Positions 44,414 through 54,722 of a stretch of 64,000 bases of DNA are shown here, one piece after another. The notes beneath the pieces are model-generated. The model was not told the origin of the DNA. It searched no databases and saw only the letters and a program-made list of their open reading frames with translations. Positions within the stretch are counted from its first letter, which is position 1; each line of letters opens with the position of its first letter. The position numbers were made by a program, and so were the translations under genes. Origin of the DNA: Globisporangium splendens (lineage: Eukaryota > Oomycota > Peronosporomycetes > Pythiales > Pythiaceae); contig VFIW01000006.1 in assembly GCA_006386115.1 (NCBI GenBank), positions 826,706-890,705 of the forward strand, written 5' to 3'.

Positions 44414-46751
44414 TTAAAATTGCTGCAGTTTTACATGTAGAAATGGTGTTTGACGAGTTTCGTCGAATGAAGCGTTTGCTGGAGCAGATACTTGGTGTGG
44501 TCCTGATGAAAAGCAAACAGCAGTCGCGACGAAGCATATCGTGAGTCCCAAAACGAGCTGCTCATGGGTACGTTTGGACACGAAGGCAAAAGGATCTCGT
44601 ACTTTTTGCTGCAGTTTGTACTTGAACGCGAGAGCTGAGTCCACTTGCGCACTTTGCTCCTTGAGCTCGTGGAATTTGCTCACATACGGTAAGGATGAAG
44701 GCGATGACGAGACGGGCGACGTCGTAGACGATTCCCGGGCGTAGGATGCGACGTAGTACTTCGTCTTTGGTGCTGCCATTCCCGTTGTGTCGACTGCTCC
44801 TCCTGTTGCGCTTAATAGGTGATGACTCCTGATTGCCGTGCCAATGGGGTGAGTCGCAGTGCTGTGCGAAGTGTCGTCGGTGCTTTGTGTCTTCGTCGCC
44901 GTTTCTGCCAGTGCTTGCAGGTGATACGCTTGCTGCGAAAGCTCGTGAATATCTTTGGTGGATTGCTGTACAGCATTAACAAGCATCGAAGATATATGTG
45001 CCGTTCAGTCACACAAAGACGACGTATGCGAGCGAACTTGTCAAAAAATGGAGTTCAAAATCTGTGGGCAGACCTCTCGTTTTGGATCGTTTGCAGACAT
45101 GGCTTGCAGCCTCGCCTATTGGAGACAAATGAACAGCAAATGGGGGAATGGATCTTCGATCAGCTATCTGCTACCAATTTTCCAGCAGTAGCCCAACATA
45201 CCTGAAGCTGGCTGACCTTCTTAAAGCAGGCGTCTGCGTTGCGCCGTATTTCATCAACACTCAAGAACGCGCACCGAAGACGCAGACTTCCCAAACACTG
45301 TCGTCCGGAGTTTTAAGAACGTGTATCGTCAGTTCAGTGCGTGAGGATTCTCAAAGAGCAGAGGATCGTGCGCGGTTGGCTCAGCTGAAGTACCTGAAGC
45401 AATGCTGCCCATGTCACCTTGTCGTCATTTGGGAAAAGCTCCATGACCGCAGCGTTCACCTCAGCGTGTGAGTCCATATGAAGCTGCGCTCCTTGACAGA
45501 AGATAGCGTATCCTCGAGTACTCAAATACGCTAGCAATGCGCCAACGTCATCTCGCTTGATACCGCTTCAATGGCAAGAAACAAACAACAGAGAGACCAC
45601 CCACTTCACTCAATGATGCACGGAAAATGACAACAGCAAGCAGTCAAACCTGTGTTTCTTTTCCTCCATCGCGTGGAAACGCTTCTGCAGCACTGCAAAC
45701 TCCCACTCGTCAAGATTGTCAATAATCCCGCGCGTGAGATTGCTGCTGCTTCGACTCGACTGGCTAGAGAGCAGCAGTTTTTGGGAGTTGGAAAGCTCCA
45801 GCAGCTCTCGTTCCGCAGCTTGACGATCGCGTGCCTAGACAGTAAAAGTAAGAGAGAAAGCAGCAGTTATCCAACATTGTTGAGTACCTCGTCTGCACAT
45901 TGCGAGAGCAAAACTCAAAACCATTCTCACCTGTTGCTCGCACTTGATGGGAGCGACTTCCTTGAACAGCATCTTGACGGTCCCCGACATTTCCTGTGGC
46001 GGTGCACCAGCGACGACTGCCGCGTTTCTCTTCCTTTGCTCGTCCTTGTTCACATTGTTAGGATCCTCACTCTCCCGACGGCGGGCAAACCGCTGCGCCT
46101 TTGCGCGCTCCTCGTCGGTGATCATGTGGCGATCGAGAATGACCAGCGATGGAATCGCGTGGATCACCTGCAGGCGATACTGGTCTTCCTCGCACACAGG
46201 GTTCCCAAACAGATCGAGGTCCTCCAGATGGTGCAATTTGCTGAGAATCGCGAGCGTGCCGTGCAGGTCCTTGAGTTTGTTGTCGTACAAACGCAGCTCT
46301 TTGAGAAAGGTGAAATGCAGAAGTGAACTGCCCTCGAGTGTGCTAAGGATTGCCACCAAAAATGAATCAGGTGGGTTGCTAAAGCGGATAAAGCAGGTTG
46401 CAACCGAGAAGCTTTGTTCCGCTCACCGTATACGATTGTTCTGCGCGTACGTGTATTTGATCCGCACGCAAGTGCTCAGTCCGTCCAAGTCTTCGAGCTA
46501 CAGGAATCATTCAGACACACCCGGTACACCTTATCAACACAATCATCGTCGCAATGCTTGAGCTGAGCACAATGAAAAGGCAAACAGAAACGAACCTCGT
46601 TCTCGTTGATCCAGAGCACTTCGAGGTTGACAAACGGCTCGAAATGTGCGAGCTTCTGGATCCCGCGCTTGAACAAGTACATCTCGATGCAGTTTTTCAC
46701 ATACTTGAAGTTCTTGATGGGCAATTCGCCGTGCGGGTCTGCGAGGCGCAT
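44414..46751 (-). CDS. Leucine-rich-repeat protein with coiled coil and C-terminal membrane segment
   Basis: Seven exons in phase: 46751-46596, 46497-46427, 46342-45931, 45834-45650, 45565-45394, 45297-45202, 44965-44414; 547 aa. Residues about 15-170 are SDS22/LRRC-type leucine-rich repeats (FVNLEVLWINENE, FLKELRLYDNKLKDL, LHHLEDLDLFGNPVCEED) with a typical LRR cap (LQVIHAIPSLVILD). A charged linker and coiled coil follow (RDRQAAERELLELSNSQKLL), then a Ser/Thr-rich region and one hydrophobic segment near residues 501-517 (QLVLGLTICFVATAVCF) about 30 residues from the end. The LRR part resembles flagella-associated LRRC proteins, but a near-tail-anchored segment is unusual for them. One acceptor (exon 5, TTGAAG) is weak. 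Confidence 0.75.
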
Positions 46752-47024
46752 GCTGACTGTCTCGAGTCTACCTGAGGCGCGAGAAGAAGAGAGGAGCTTG
46801 ACCGACGTGCGTCAGAGACGTCTCTCGTATCGAGGCGTGAGTGAGTTGATTCACCCCTTGCCAGCTTCTGCCAAGCTCAGGCAATCATTCATTTGAGATC
46901 CAAGAGACCTGGCTGCCTTGGACGCAAGAATAGACAACTTTGTGAGCGCTTTTTATAAACGCCTCGATTTTGCTGCCAAGGCGCACTGCTCTGCCCTCCA
47001 GCATCTCCGGTATTTAGCCTGTGA
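46752..47024. other. Spacer upstream of the LRR gene
   Basis: Probable promoter of the LRR gene; no distinct element recognised. Confidence 0.3.
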
Positions 47025-47789
47025 TCAGCACATTCCACTGCGAGAGAGCAAAGCACGACTTCGTTGACACCAACAAAGCACTCGTGACCCAAATGTTTGC
47101 GAGTTACAACAAAAACAATGCAAAGGGCACGCTCGTGGGGAACTGGGTCGAGGAAGAAGCGCTATGATCGGGCACGGGATTCTCGCGACGAAGAGTGCCA
47201 GCGCCACTGTTTGCACCAGGTAAGAGGAGAAAATTGGCGCCTGATGTTGTCTTTTCGTAAAAGATTGACTCGTTTTCTTGCCCTTGTGGGTGCTCAAATT
47301 TACAAAAAAGACATGAAGGAATCGCGATGGGAGTCCACGCATGGCCGCGTGCTCGTGCACACAAAAAGCAGCACTGCTGGTCCTGAATCCGTGTTCGAGA
47401 CGACCAACCAGGTGAGCACCAAGTACGGCGACTGTGCAGTGAGCCTGCACGTGCAGGAGCTGCGGCGAGCACAACACGGTTGCCGACGTCGCCGGGGGCT
47501 TCGTGAGGTGGCTGATAAACTTGTTCACGTCGTCTTGAAACGACGGCAAAACACACTCCATCTGCGACTCTAATAGGAACTTGCCCGGAATGTCGACGCG
47601 ACTCGTTACGGCTGTGGCAGGCGGTAACGACGACTCGACCGCCTCTGGCAGCAGCACCTTGAAGCGCACGACGAGTGAGTGCGGTGTCGGACGGAAACCC
47701 TTGCCGTGGATCGGCAGCCGCGAGCTGCCTGTGACGACGCCAATGGACGGCTCCAGCAGGCGGATGCGGAGGTGCATGGAGCTCGTCAT
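47025..47789 (-). CDS. Possible TIG/IPT-domain protein fragment, 3' extent uncertain
   Basis: From the ATG at 47789 the first 100 residues look like one immunoglobulin-like TIG/IPT repeat: LLEPSIGVVTGSSRLPIHGKG, FRPTPHSLVVRFKV and ESQMECVLPSF follow the usual pattern of a Gly-Gly/Ser-x-x-hydrophobic strand, a Gly-x-Gly-Phe turn and a Cys-x-x-Pro ending. After about 47540 the frame stays open but the sequence (VLCSPQLLHVQAHCTVAVLG, then Cys/Ser/Arg-rich text) no longer looks like this fold. It could be a short gene, the first exon of a gene whose other exons I cannot see, or a remnant of a larger TIG/filamin-repeat protein of the kind common in flagellates. No splice site was convincing. Confidence 0.4.
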   Translation of the reverse strand: MTSSMHLRIRLLEPSIGVVTGSSRLPIHGKGFRPTPHSLVVRFKVLLPEAVESSLPPATAVTSRVDIPGKFLLESQMECVLPSFQDDVNKFISHLTKPPATSATVLCSPQLLHVQAHCTVAVLGAHLVGRLEHGFRTSSAAFCVHEHAAMRGLPSRFLHVFFVNLSTHKGKKTSQSFTKRQHQAPIFSSYLVQTVALALFVARIPCPIIALLPRPSSPRACPLHCFCCNSQTFGSRVLCWCQRSRALLSRSGMC

Positions 47790-48648
47790 TTTCTTTCTTT
47801 TTCAGCGGTTGGTGCGGGGAGACGGGGGCGAAGACACACGAGTGGCGATAGAGCTGCTCGTTCTCTACCTAACTGGTATAAACGGAGGGCGAAGGCGACG
47901 CGTGCGCGTCCATATACACGCGCGCTGCTTCAGAAGAAAAGGAAAAGGCGCACTATTAAGAAAGTAACCAGGTTACGCTTCAGAAGAATGACAGCTATCA
48001 TTTTTGACGGGTGAGGAGGGGTACTATTGATTCTCAATAAACCAAAGAGGCAATTGCCAATCAAAATTAGTTTAAAGAGGCAATCGCCAATCAAAATGAC
48101 GACGGTTGGCCATAAACAGGCCGCTTGCAGTGCGTGGCGGTGCAACCACATTGTTGTCGACACACCAAAATGATTTGCATGTCAAACGCGTTTTTTTAGA
48201 AGCATGCGACTCGACTGCTCTATTTTGAAGCGACATGTCCTATGTTGAGATCTCTGAGTACGTTCTTTCGGCGTATGCGTGCATTATTGAGCTGGTTGTT
48301 ACGGAGGTCGCAGCACTCGACACTAGTTCTGCCTGTGGTGATGAAAAGAGCAAAGGGCTGGCCAAGGTGGCAGCAACTAAAGGAGCGCGTTTTTTTTATC
48401 TAGAAGCAGACAGAATTTAACTTTGCGCGTGCACAAACAACTCCACGCGGACGTGATGGCTGGATCAGCTATCCCATTTGTTAAGAAATGCAACCTACTT
48501 TTAAGCGGTGGCCAATGTAGAAGGAATGTGAGGAACGACACACTACCTTGTCCTTTTCTGCCATTGCTGCTAGACAAGGCAGTCAGCGTTCCTCCCTCTC
48601 TGTACGGCTGCAGCGTCAGGCTCGCGTGCTAAAAGTGAAATTTTCATT
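47790..48648. promoter_or_regulatory. Intergenic region with paired CCAAT direct repeats
   Basis: Between the TIG-like fragment and the docking-complex gene. Two 24-bp direct repeats at 48044-48067 and 48074-48097 differ at one base, start exactly 30 bp apart, and each contains GCCAATCA. This looks like a two-site regulatory element for divergent transcription. Confidence 0.45.
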
Positions 48649-51093
48649 TTGGACGGGGCTGAAAATAACCTCCCAAGTCGCCACCACCACCCCAGTGTAT
48701 TGGAAGGACTGCCTGCCACGCTTCTCATTAACATACTCGACGCGACAAGTGCCGCGACGGCCAAGTCGAATGTGCGCGCGCAGAGTGACCAGCTCTTCAA
48801 TTTGCAGGTGCAGGGCGACAAGTATGCGCGACTGCTGATGGCACAGAAGCACCGACTTCGCCAGCTTGATGCTCACTGGAAGAAAGTAGCGGACGAGCTG
48901 AAGGAGCTTCGTCCTAAGCGTGGCGAAGGGGGTCAGCGAGGTGGTGGCGCGAATGCAGTGCGCGCGCATGGCCGACGAGCAGCGTGAGCTGGTGAAGCTC
49001 GAGAACCGTCTGTCTTCGTGCCGCACTCGTGAGAGCAAGATGTTTGCAATCAACGCTGATCTGCGACAACGTGTTGACGAGCTGCGTGTGAGTCGTGTAC
49101 TCAGTCAAACCATCTTTGAGAAGAACCAAAAGAAGCTTCGCGAGATTCAGAAGCAAATGCAGTAGTGCTTTCACACGTCCACGCAAATCATGGCTGAACG
49201 AGATCGGGTACGTAGTCTCCGTAATACAACAAGATCGTCAGAAGAATCCCACTCATTCTAATCTGCACGTCTAGATTCTCACGCAAGCTTACTCGTTGAC
49301 ACACACCAACATGGAGGAGCAGGAGGGTTTCGACTCGGTGTATCAAAGTCTCGCGTCCATAATCAAGTGAGAGCGCGGAAATGCCGAAGCATACAGGAAA
49401 CAGGTGCTGGAACAAGACCCAATGGACCTCACGGATGACTTTGTGCGAGGCAATATGAAACTGGAAGACGAAATCCAGCTCAAGAACAACTTGGAAAAGC
49501 TCGACATGAATGTGCGTTTGTTAGATGCGTCTGCATGTTTCCTGCGCTCGGCTCTGTGCAATGTTAGATATGCTCACAGCGGACTTGATTCTGTTGCGTC
49601 TAGCTGATGGAAGACAAACAGTCGATCGAATCCATCAACGATCGACTCCAGGAATTCGACACGACATTTACGTCGTTGCAGCAACAAATGGAAGTTGACG
49701 GTTTCCACAACCTGATGGGTGCGTACACGAAGAAAGAGGAAGAGAACTTTGCGTTGTTCCGATACGTGCAGAGCATCAACAACGAAATTGAGCAGCTCGA
49801 GGACGAAAAGCATGCGCTCGAAAAAGAAACGCAAAAGTACGACTACATTCATATACAGCCTTGGCGGAAATGCAAATTAGTAAGTACTTCAGATGCTTTC
49901 ACTTCTTCTCTTCTTTGTAGGCTAAGTAGCGATATGAAGGACGGCAACGCGCATGCTCGTAAGCGCATGATCGACGATCTGGTCGAAGTTCGCCAAAAGT
50001 GAGTCAAACAGCTACCGGTTACGCTCACAGACACAGACTCTCAACCACTAATCATTCTGTTGTTATTCGCGCAAGGATCCTGAAAGAAAACTCCGAGTAT
50101 GAGCGACTGCGTGTTGCTTCTGTGAGAGAGTTCCAGCCGATCGCTCGAGCTGTCGACCGCCTTTACAATGCCCTCGGTTGCAACGATGTGATGCCGGTGC
50201 GTTATATAACATTCCTTTTCCTCTTGAGTAGATTTCCACGTTGACTCGTATACACCCTCTGTGTGAAAACCAGCCTGGAGTAGGAGGAGGCAACAATGGA
50301 GACGCGTCGAAGAGATCTCGGAAGCAATCTGATGATCAGATCGCCATGATGGTATGCTGCTAATCAGAATGGTTACTGGCGAATAGCTTCGCTGACACGG
50401 AATTGTTTGGCATGTGCTTCTCGATGACTAGGCTCGCATCAATTCGATGAATGATCTCCTAGCAGCTCATGGGATCACTGAAGGAAACATCCTTCAGTTC
50501 CTCGCGGTACGCCTCTTTGCCATTTAATCTTTTGCAGCAGTAGAAAGCAACGAGTCCTGATGGTAATGGTGCGTAAAATCCTGCAGATCATTGAGCAGCG
50601 CAGCAGTGAGCTCATCGAGCAGTTTTCACGCCGGTTGCAGCACAAGAACCCTATGGAGTCGTCTCGAGCGAGCCTTGGGGCCAACCTGCACCCCAGTGAC
50701 CCGACTCGATCCATTTTAGCTGCCAGGACCATTCTACCGGATTCATCGGGCAACATCAGCGTGAGCTACCCCACTGCGAACAACGGTTTGCCAGAAAATG
50801 CGGGCAGCCAAGCGGCGCCTGCTAGCAGTCCAAACACTCACACCAGTTCGACTTCGATTGGGAACAGCGCCATGCTGATGGACTCGCTCCTGGTGACTTC
50901 TGGAGCGAACTTAGGCGCCAGTATCGTGGAAGAAGATCCGATGCCGAACATCAGTGACGGCGAAGAAAGTGATCGTCCGATGACAAAAGCCGAGTTGCAA
51001 AAGCGTGCCGCGAAAACCGTTGCGGGGCTGCAGCTGAACCCAAAGCCGCAGTCTGTGCGCGTGAAAGCAGTCGCTACAAAGAAGAAGAAATAG
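48649..51093 (+). pseudogene. Outer-dynein-arm docking complex-like coiled-coil gene (ODAD1/ODA1 type) with disrupted 5' half
   Basis: The 3' exons are clean and in phase: 49604-49836, 49921-49998, 50076-50196, 50274-50351, 50432-50506, 50587-51093. The 5' part (from about 48700, exons to 49207 and 49275-49511) is coding in composition but broken: a one-base frame change near 48915-48932, at or beside a G5 run; TAG at 49163-49165; and TGA at 49368-49370, each followed by in-frame coding-like sequence (STQIMAERDRILTQAYS; ERGNAEAYRKQVLEQDP). Family cues are the YTKKEEENFALFRYVQSINN segment, typical of ODAD1/CCDC63 docking subunits, and helical text throughout. The C-terminal 100 residues are disordered with a basic end (KAVATKKKK). 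No ATG was found for the 5' end. Relic, assembly errors or unusual expression remain open. Confidence 0.6.
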
Positions 51094-52228
51094 TGGCTGG
51101 AAATACAGACTACGACTGCGCCACAGACATTCAAGCGCATAACCGATGTCGAGTCTAACGAAAAACAACTGCGTCAGCGAGGTTGACCCGAATTGGCATT
51201 GCGATTTACTCTCAGGCGTGTCGCTTTTCGTCTTGCGACGATTTGAGACATATCCTCCCATTCCAATCTCAATTCTCCCAGATTCATTTCGTTTACACGT
51301 TTTCCAAATTAAAACTTTAGCTGAGGGAAGACTGCTTCCGAAGCCATCAGAGCCCGGCAGCTCCTGGCTTTAGATTTGCCATTCGCTCAATGCAATTAGG
51401 CCACTCGCGGATACACCCAGCCAACTCCATGGCTGGGACTACAAATGCACAGAAAAACAAATCCACCGGAAATCGGAAAAGCGCACTCGCATCTGCTCTG
51501 AAATCGTGGATGTGCATCATGTGCTGCATGCAAATTGCGGCGATGCGGTTGCATCATGCACTCGTGTCCAGTAAGTGTCCTGCTGCTTCCTTTGAAGTTG
51601 GTGCACTTCCCTCTGACCTTTTTGGCGCCGTCTCAAATTCCATGAGCTGCGGAATGCAACACCCGACGCACACACCCTCTGTTTCACTGTTGCTGCCACT
51701 TTGAATCTTGCCGAGACGACATCGTGTTTGCGAAAGTGGACCTTATCATTTTGCTCCCGGCTCAGACTGAAGCCATCACGGAATCAGGTCGCGTCAAGCC
51801 ATTTCTGATCTCCGACCATACTGAAATCAAGATATTGTGATTGTCACGGCAGACAGGGCACACACATATCCCGTTCATTTTGGATCACCTGTCAGTGGCG
51901 ATTGGCTCACTGGTCCCTGGCCCTTGACGCGAGCCTATGATAACTCTGCTGAAGGGGATGTTGCTGGGCGTGTCAATTCGAGATGTTCGGCGGACTTCAG
52001 CAGTGGGACGAGCTGTGGCAAAAGACCTCGCAATCAGGGAAGTGGCATGAGCCAGGGATGCTAAATACTCAATCACATCACCACGGGGAAACGCTCTGTC
52101 TTCCAGAGATACTGGGGGCGAATCTCTTTGTGTGGTTCCGCCTGCTCCATTCCTTTCGCCATTTCCGATTTTACTTCCTTCCTCCCAAGCCGGATTGAGC
52201 GAGTACATCCGACCCACTCAGAGACACG
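51094..52228. other. Intergenic region upstream of the nuclease array
   Basis: About 1.1 kb. A reverse CCAAT site (GATTGG) lies near 51900. The last 75 bp hold the initiator-like element of the first nuclease. No gene is supported. Confidence 0.4.
52159..52174 (+). promoter_or_regulatory. Initiator/FPR-like core promoter of nuclease 1
   Basis: CCATTTCCGATTTTAC, 55 bp before the ATG, aligns with elements before the other array members and fits the oomycete Inr+FPR core. Confidence 0.45.
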
Positions 52229-53245
52229 ATGAAGGTCTTCGCTGTTACTGTCGCTGCTGTTGCTGCCCTCGCCAACCTCCCATCTGCTCTCGGCTGGTGG
52301 GATAATGGCCACATGCTTGTTGGTGAGGTTGCCACTCAACTTATGGACCCTGCCGATGTCGCGACCATCAACTCGGTGCTCGCTGCGTGGAAGGACGACT
52401 TCCCCAACACCGAGACGATCACGACCACTGCTGTGTGGCCCGACTTGATCAAGTGCACGTCAAAGTCGTCGTACTGCATGTCTCCATCGAGCCCTTCGCT
52501 CTCCATGATGGACACGTGGCACTACATCGACCTGCCAGCGAACGTCAACGGTACTAAATGGAAGGGACAGGATCCAAGTCTCGCACTCTTCGCCGACAGC
52601 CTCGACGGTCTCTCGACCGATCTCCTCGAAAAGTCCGTAACGACGCTCGCGACCACCAAATCGATCTGGGCCGCCAACTTTGTCTTGCGCGAGCTCATCC
52701 ACGTCTTCGGCGATGCCCACCAACCGCTGCACACGATCGGCGGTGTGTCCCCTGGTCTCCCAGGTGGCGATGCCGGTGGTAACTCGTACACGTTCGCTTC
52801 TCCATGTGCTTTTTCCAACCTGCACGCGCTCTGGGATGCTGCCGCCGGCGAATACAGTCTCAACAACTGGAATCTGACGATGAGTTTTACTCCACAACTC
52901 GTCGCCAATGCCACGGAGCTCATCAGCTGGCTGCCAGCGATCGCGGACCCGCTCAACTTTGACCAGTACAAGGACATGTCGTTCTCGGCGTTCTCGACTG
53001 CGATGACTGGCACGAACAAGGGTCTTCGTCAGGTGATCTTGGACTCGTACAGCTACGCCAACACTGTCGTGTACAGCGGCTTGGACTTGACGTTCGTCAA
53101 CAAGAAGGTTCCATGCCCTTCGAAATCGTACGTTGACTGGGCTGCGACCGTGGCCAAGTTCCGTATCGCTGTGGGTGGCAAGCGTCTGGCTGTTGTGTTG
53201 ACCCAATTCGCGCGTCAACTTCGCACCCTTGGCCTCGCGCAATAA
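52229..53245 (+). CDS. Secreted S1/P1-type nuclease 1
   Basis: Single exon, 338 aa. Signal peptide residues 1-22 (MKVFAVTVAAVAALANLPSALG); cleavage there leaves an N-terminal Trp, whose amine and carbonyl bind zinc in this family. All nine expected zinc ligands can be placed: Trp23, His28 (WWDNGH), Asp72 (WPDLI), His98 (WHYIDLP), His158/Asp162/His168 (HVFGDAHQPLH) and His199/Asp203 (HALWD). S1/P1 enzymes cut single-stranded DNA and RNA, often outside the cell, for phosphate and nucleoside scavenging. Head of a tandem array of six. Its 3' half is shared almost exactly with nuclease 5. Confidence 0.95.
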   Translation: MKVFAVTVAAVAALANLPSALGWWDNGHMLVGEVATQLMDPADVATINSVLAAWKDDFPNTETITTTAVWPDLIKCTSKSSYCMSPSSPSLSMMDTWHYIDLPANVNGTKWKGQDPSLALFADSLDGLSTDLLEKSVTTLATTKSIWAANFVLRELIHVFGDAHQPLHTIGGVSPGLPGGDAGGNSYTFASPCAFSNLHALWDAAAGEYSLNNWNLTMSFTPQLVANATELISWLPAIADPLNFDQYKDMSFSAFSTAMTGTNKGLRQVILDSYSYANTVVYSGLDLTFVNKKVPCPSKSYVDWAATVAKFRIAVGGKRLAVVLTQFARQLRTLGLAQ

Positions 53246-53665
53246 TGCAAGACCTGGAGCGAGTCTCAATCGATAAGAGTCGGTAATATATCACTGCTTC
53301 TGTCTGTTCAATTTACTCGCGTTGTCATGGATTTTGCTGATTGGTGACAGCAAGGTACGCTTATCTACCGAATTGGCAGCATTGATGGTGTCGTACTGAA
53401 TCTGATAGTGACGGCGATTTGGTTGGTTGTGCGAGACTGCTGGATACGATACTTGAACCGTGTTGCCTTTCCCACCTGGTCAATGATTTTATGCAGCCAG
53501 ACAGCTCGACAACACCAGACGACCCACGCGAGCCTGTAAAAAGGTTGAAGTTGGAGCGAGACCATTGCCGTCCACTGCGAAATTGTATTCAGTCATTGTG
53601 TTTGCGGATGGTCACGGTCTACGATCTTTGCTGTTGGCACCTGGAGCCCTCCGTTCGCGCGCTTG

Positions 53666-53686
53666 CTCACTCCCCCATTTGCTTCC
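53666..53686 (+). promoter_or_regulatory. Initiator/FPR-like core promoter of nuclease 2 (pseudogene)
   Basis: The 21 bp read CTCACTCC then CCCATTTGCTTCC, the closest match in the window to the published oomycete Inr (YCAYTYY) plus flanking FPR (CAWTTTNYY) layout. It is preserved although the gene behind it is dead. Confidence 0.5.
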
Positions 53687-53729
53687 ATCTACTCAAGTCA
53701 GCATCATCTAAACCGCCTAACAGCCAAGT

Positions 53730-54722
53730 ATGAAGACGATTGCGCTCGTATCCACACTGCTCACAGCAATGGCCAAGCTTCCGAGTGCCTGTGGTTGGTG
53801 GGACAACGGCCACATGCTCGTCGGTGAAGTCGCGTCGCAGCTTATGACGCCAGGAGATTGCACGACGATCGAGAGTGTGCTCATGCACTGGGAAGACGAG
53901 TTTCCGAACACGAGCACGATCGCGACCACGGCGATCTGACCCGATTTGATCCGTTGCAACAAACTCTCGACGTCGTGCTCCGCGGCGACGACCCCGTCTC
54001 TCACGACGATGGAAGTCTGGTACTACGTGAACTTGCCGGTGAACGTCAACGGCTCCAAGTGGCACGACGTTGAGATCGGCCTCGACTTGTTCACCGCGCC
54101 ATTCAAAGAATCATTAGGCGTCGCTACAGACATCCTCGATAAGACCATGACGACTCTCAACACGACCAAATCGATCTGGACCGCGAACCTGGCACTTTGT
54201 AACCTGGTGCACATCGTTGGCGACCTGCACCAGCCTTTGCACACCGTGGACGAAGTCAGCGATACGAACCCGAATGGAGACCAATGTGGGAATCTGCACA
54301 AGTTTGCACCTCCGTGCGCGCATGCGAATCTGCATGCGCTCTGAGACTCGGTCGGGCTCGATCTGGTGAACTTCTGGGGAAATTATGCGTCGTTCAAGTA
54401 TGATTTGGAAATAAACGCGACCACGCTCATCCAGACGGTGCTGCCCACCATCGAGGACCCGCTAAATCTGGAGTAATACAGCAACTTGAGTTGCAGTGAC
54501 TTCATCACGACGCTCAGCCGTGGCTCCGCGTTCAAGAACCTCATCCTCGGCTCGTACCAACTCTGCGTGGACCTTGTGTACCCGGAGCTGAACTTGACGT
54601 ACGACGCCGAGGCCATCAGCATCGCCAAGCGCCGCATCGCTCTTGCAGGAAAGCGTCTCGCAGCGATTCTCGCCCACTTGGTTGCTCAACTCCGAACGTT
54701 GGGTCTGTCTCCGGCGGGCTGA
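53730..54722 (+). pseudogene. S1/P1-type nuclease 2, inactivated by three in-frame stops
   Basis: One continuous frame of 331 codons aligns with the other array members end to end. Stops are at 53937-53939 (TGA, where paralogues have the Trp of WADLV/WPDLI), 54342-54344 (TGA, the Trp of HALWD) and 54474-54476 (TAA, where others read Gln of FDQYK). In addition the ligand His of WHYIDLP is Tyr (WYYVNLP). The signal peptide and WWDNGH are intact. It is the most diverged member, with many replacements beyond the stops, so it was probably lost some time ago. There are no length-changing indels. Confidence 0.92.

Noticed and set aside
53730..54722. TGA decoded as Trp (alternative genetic code)
   Set aside because: TGA is used as a normal stop in other genes here (for example FANCI and the coiled-coil gene), a TAA also interrupts nuclease 2, and a zinc ligand is lost.
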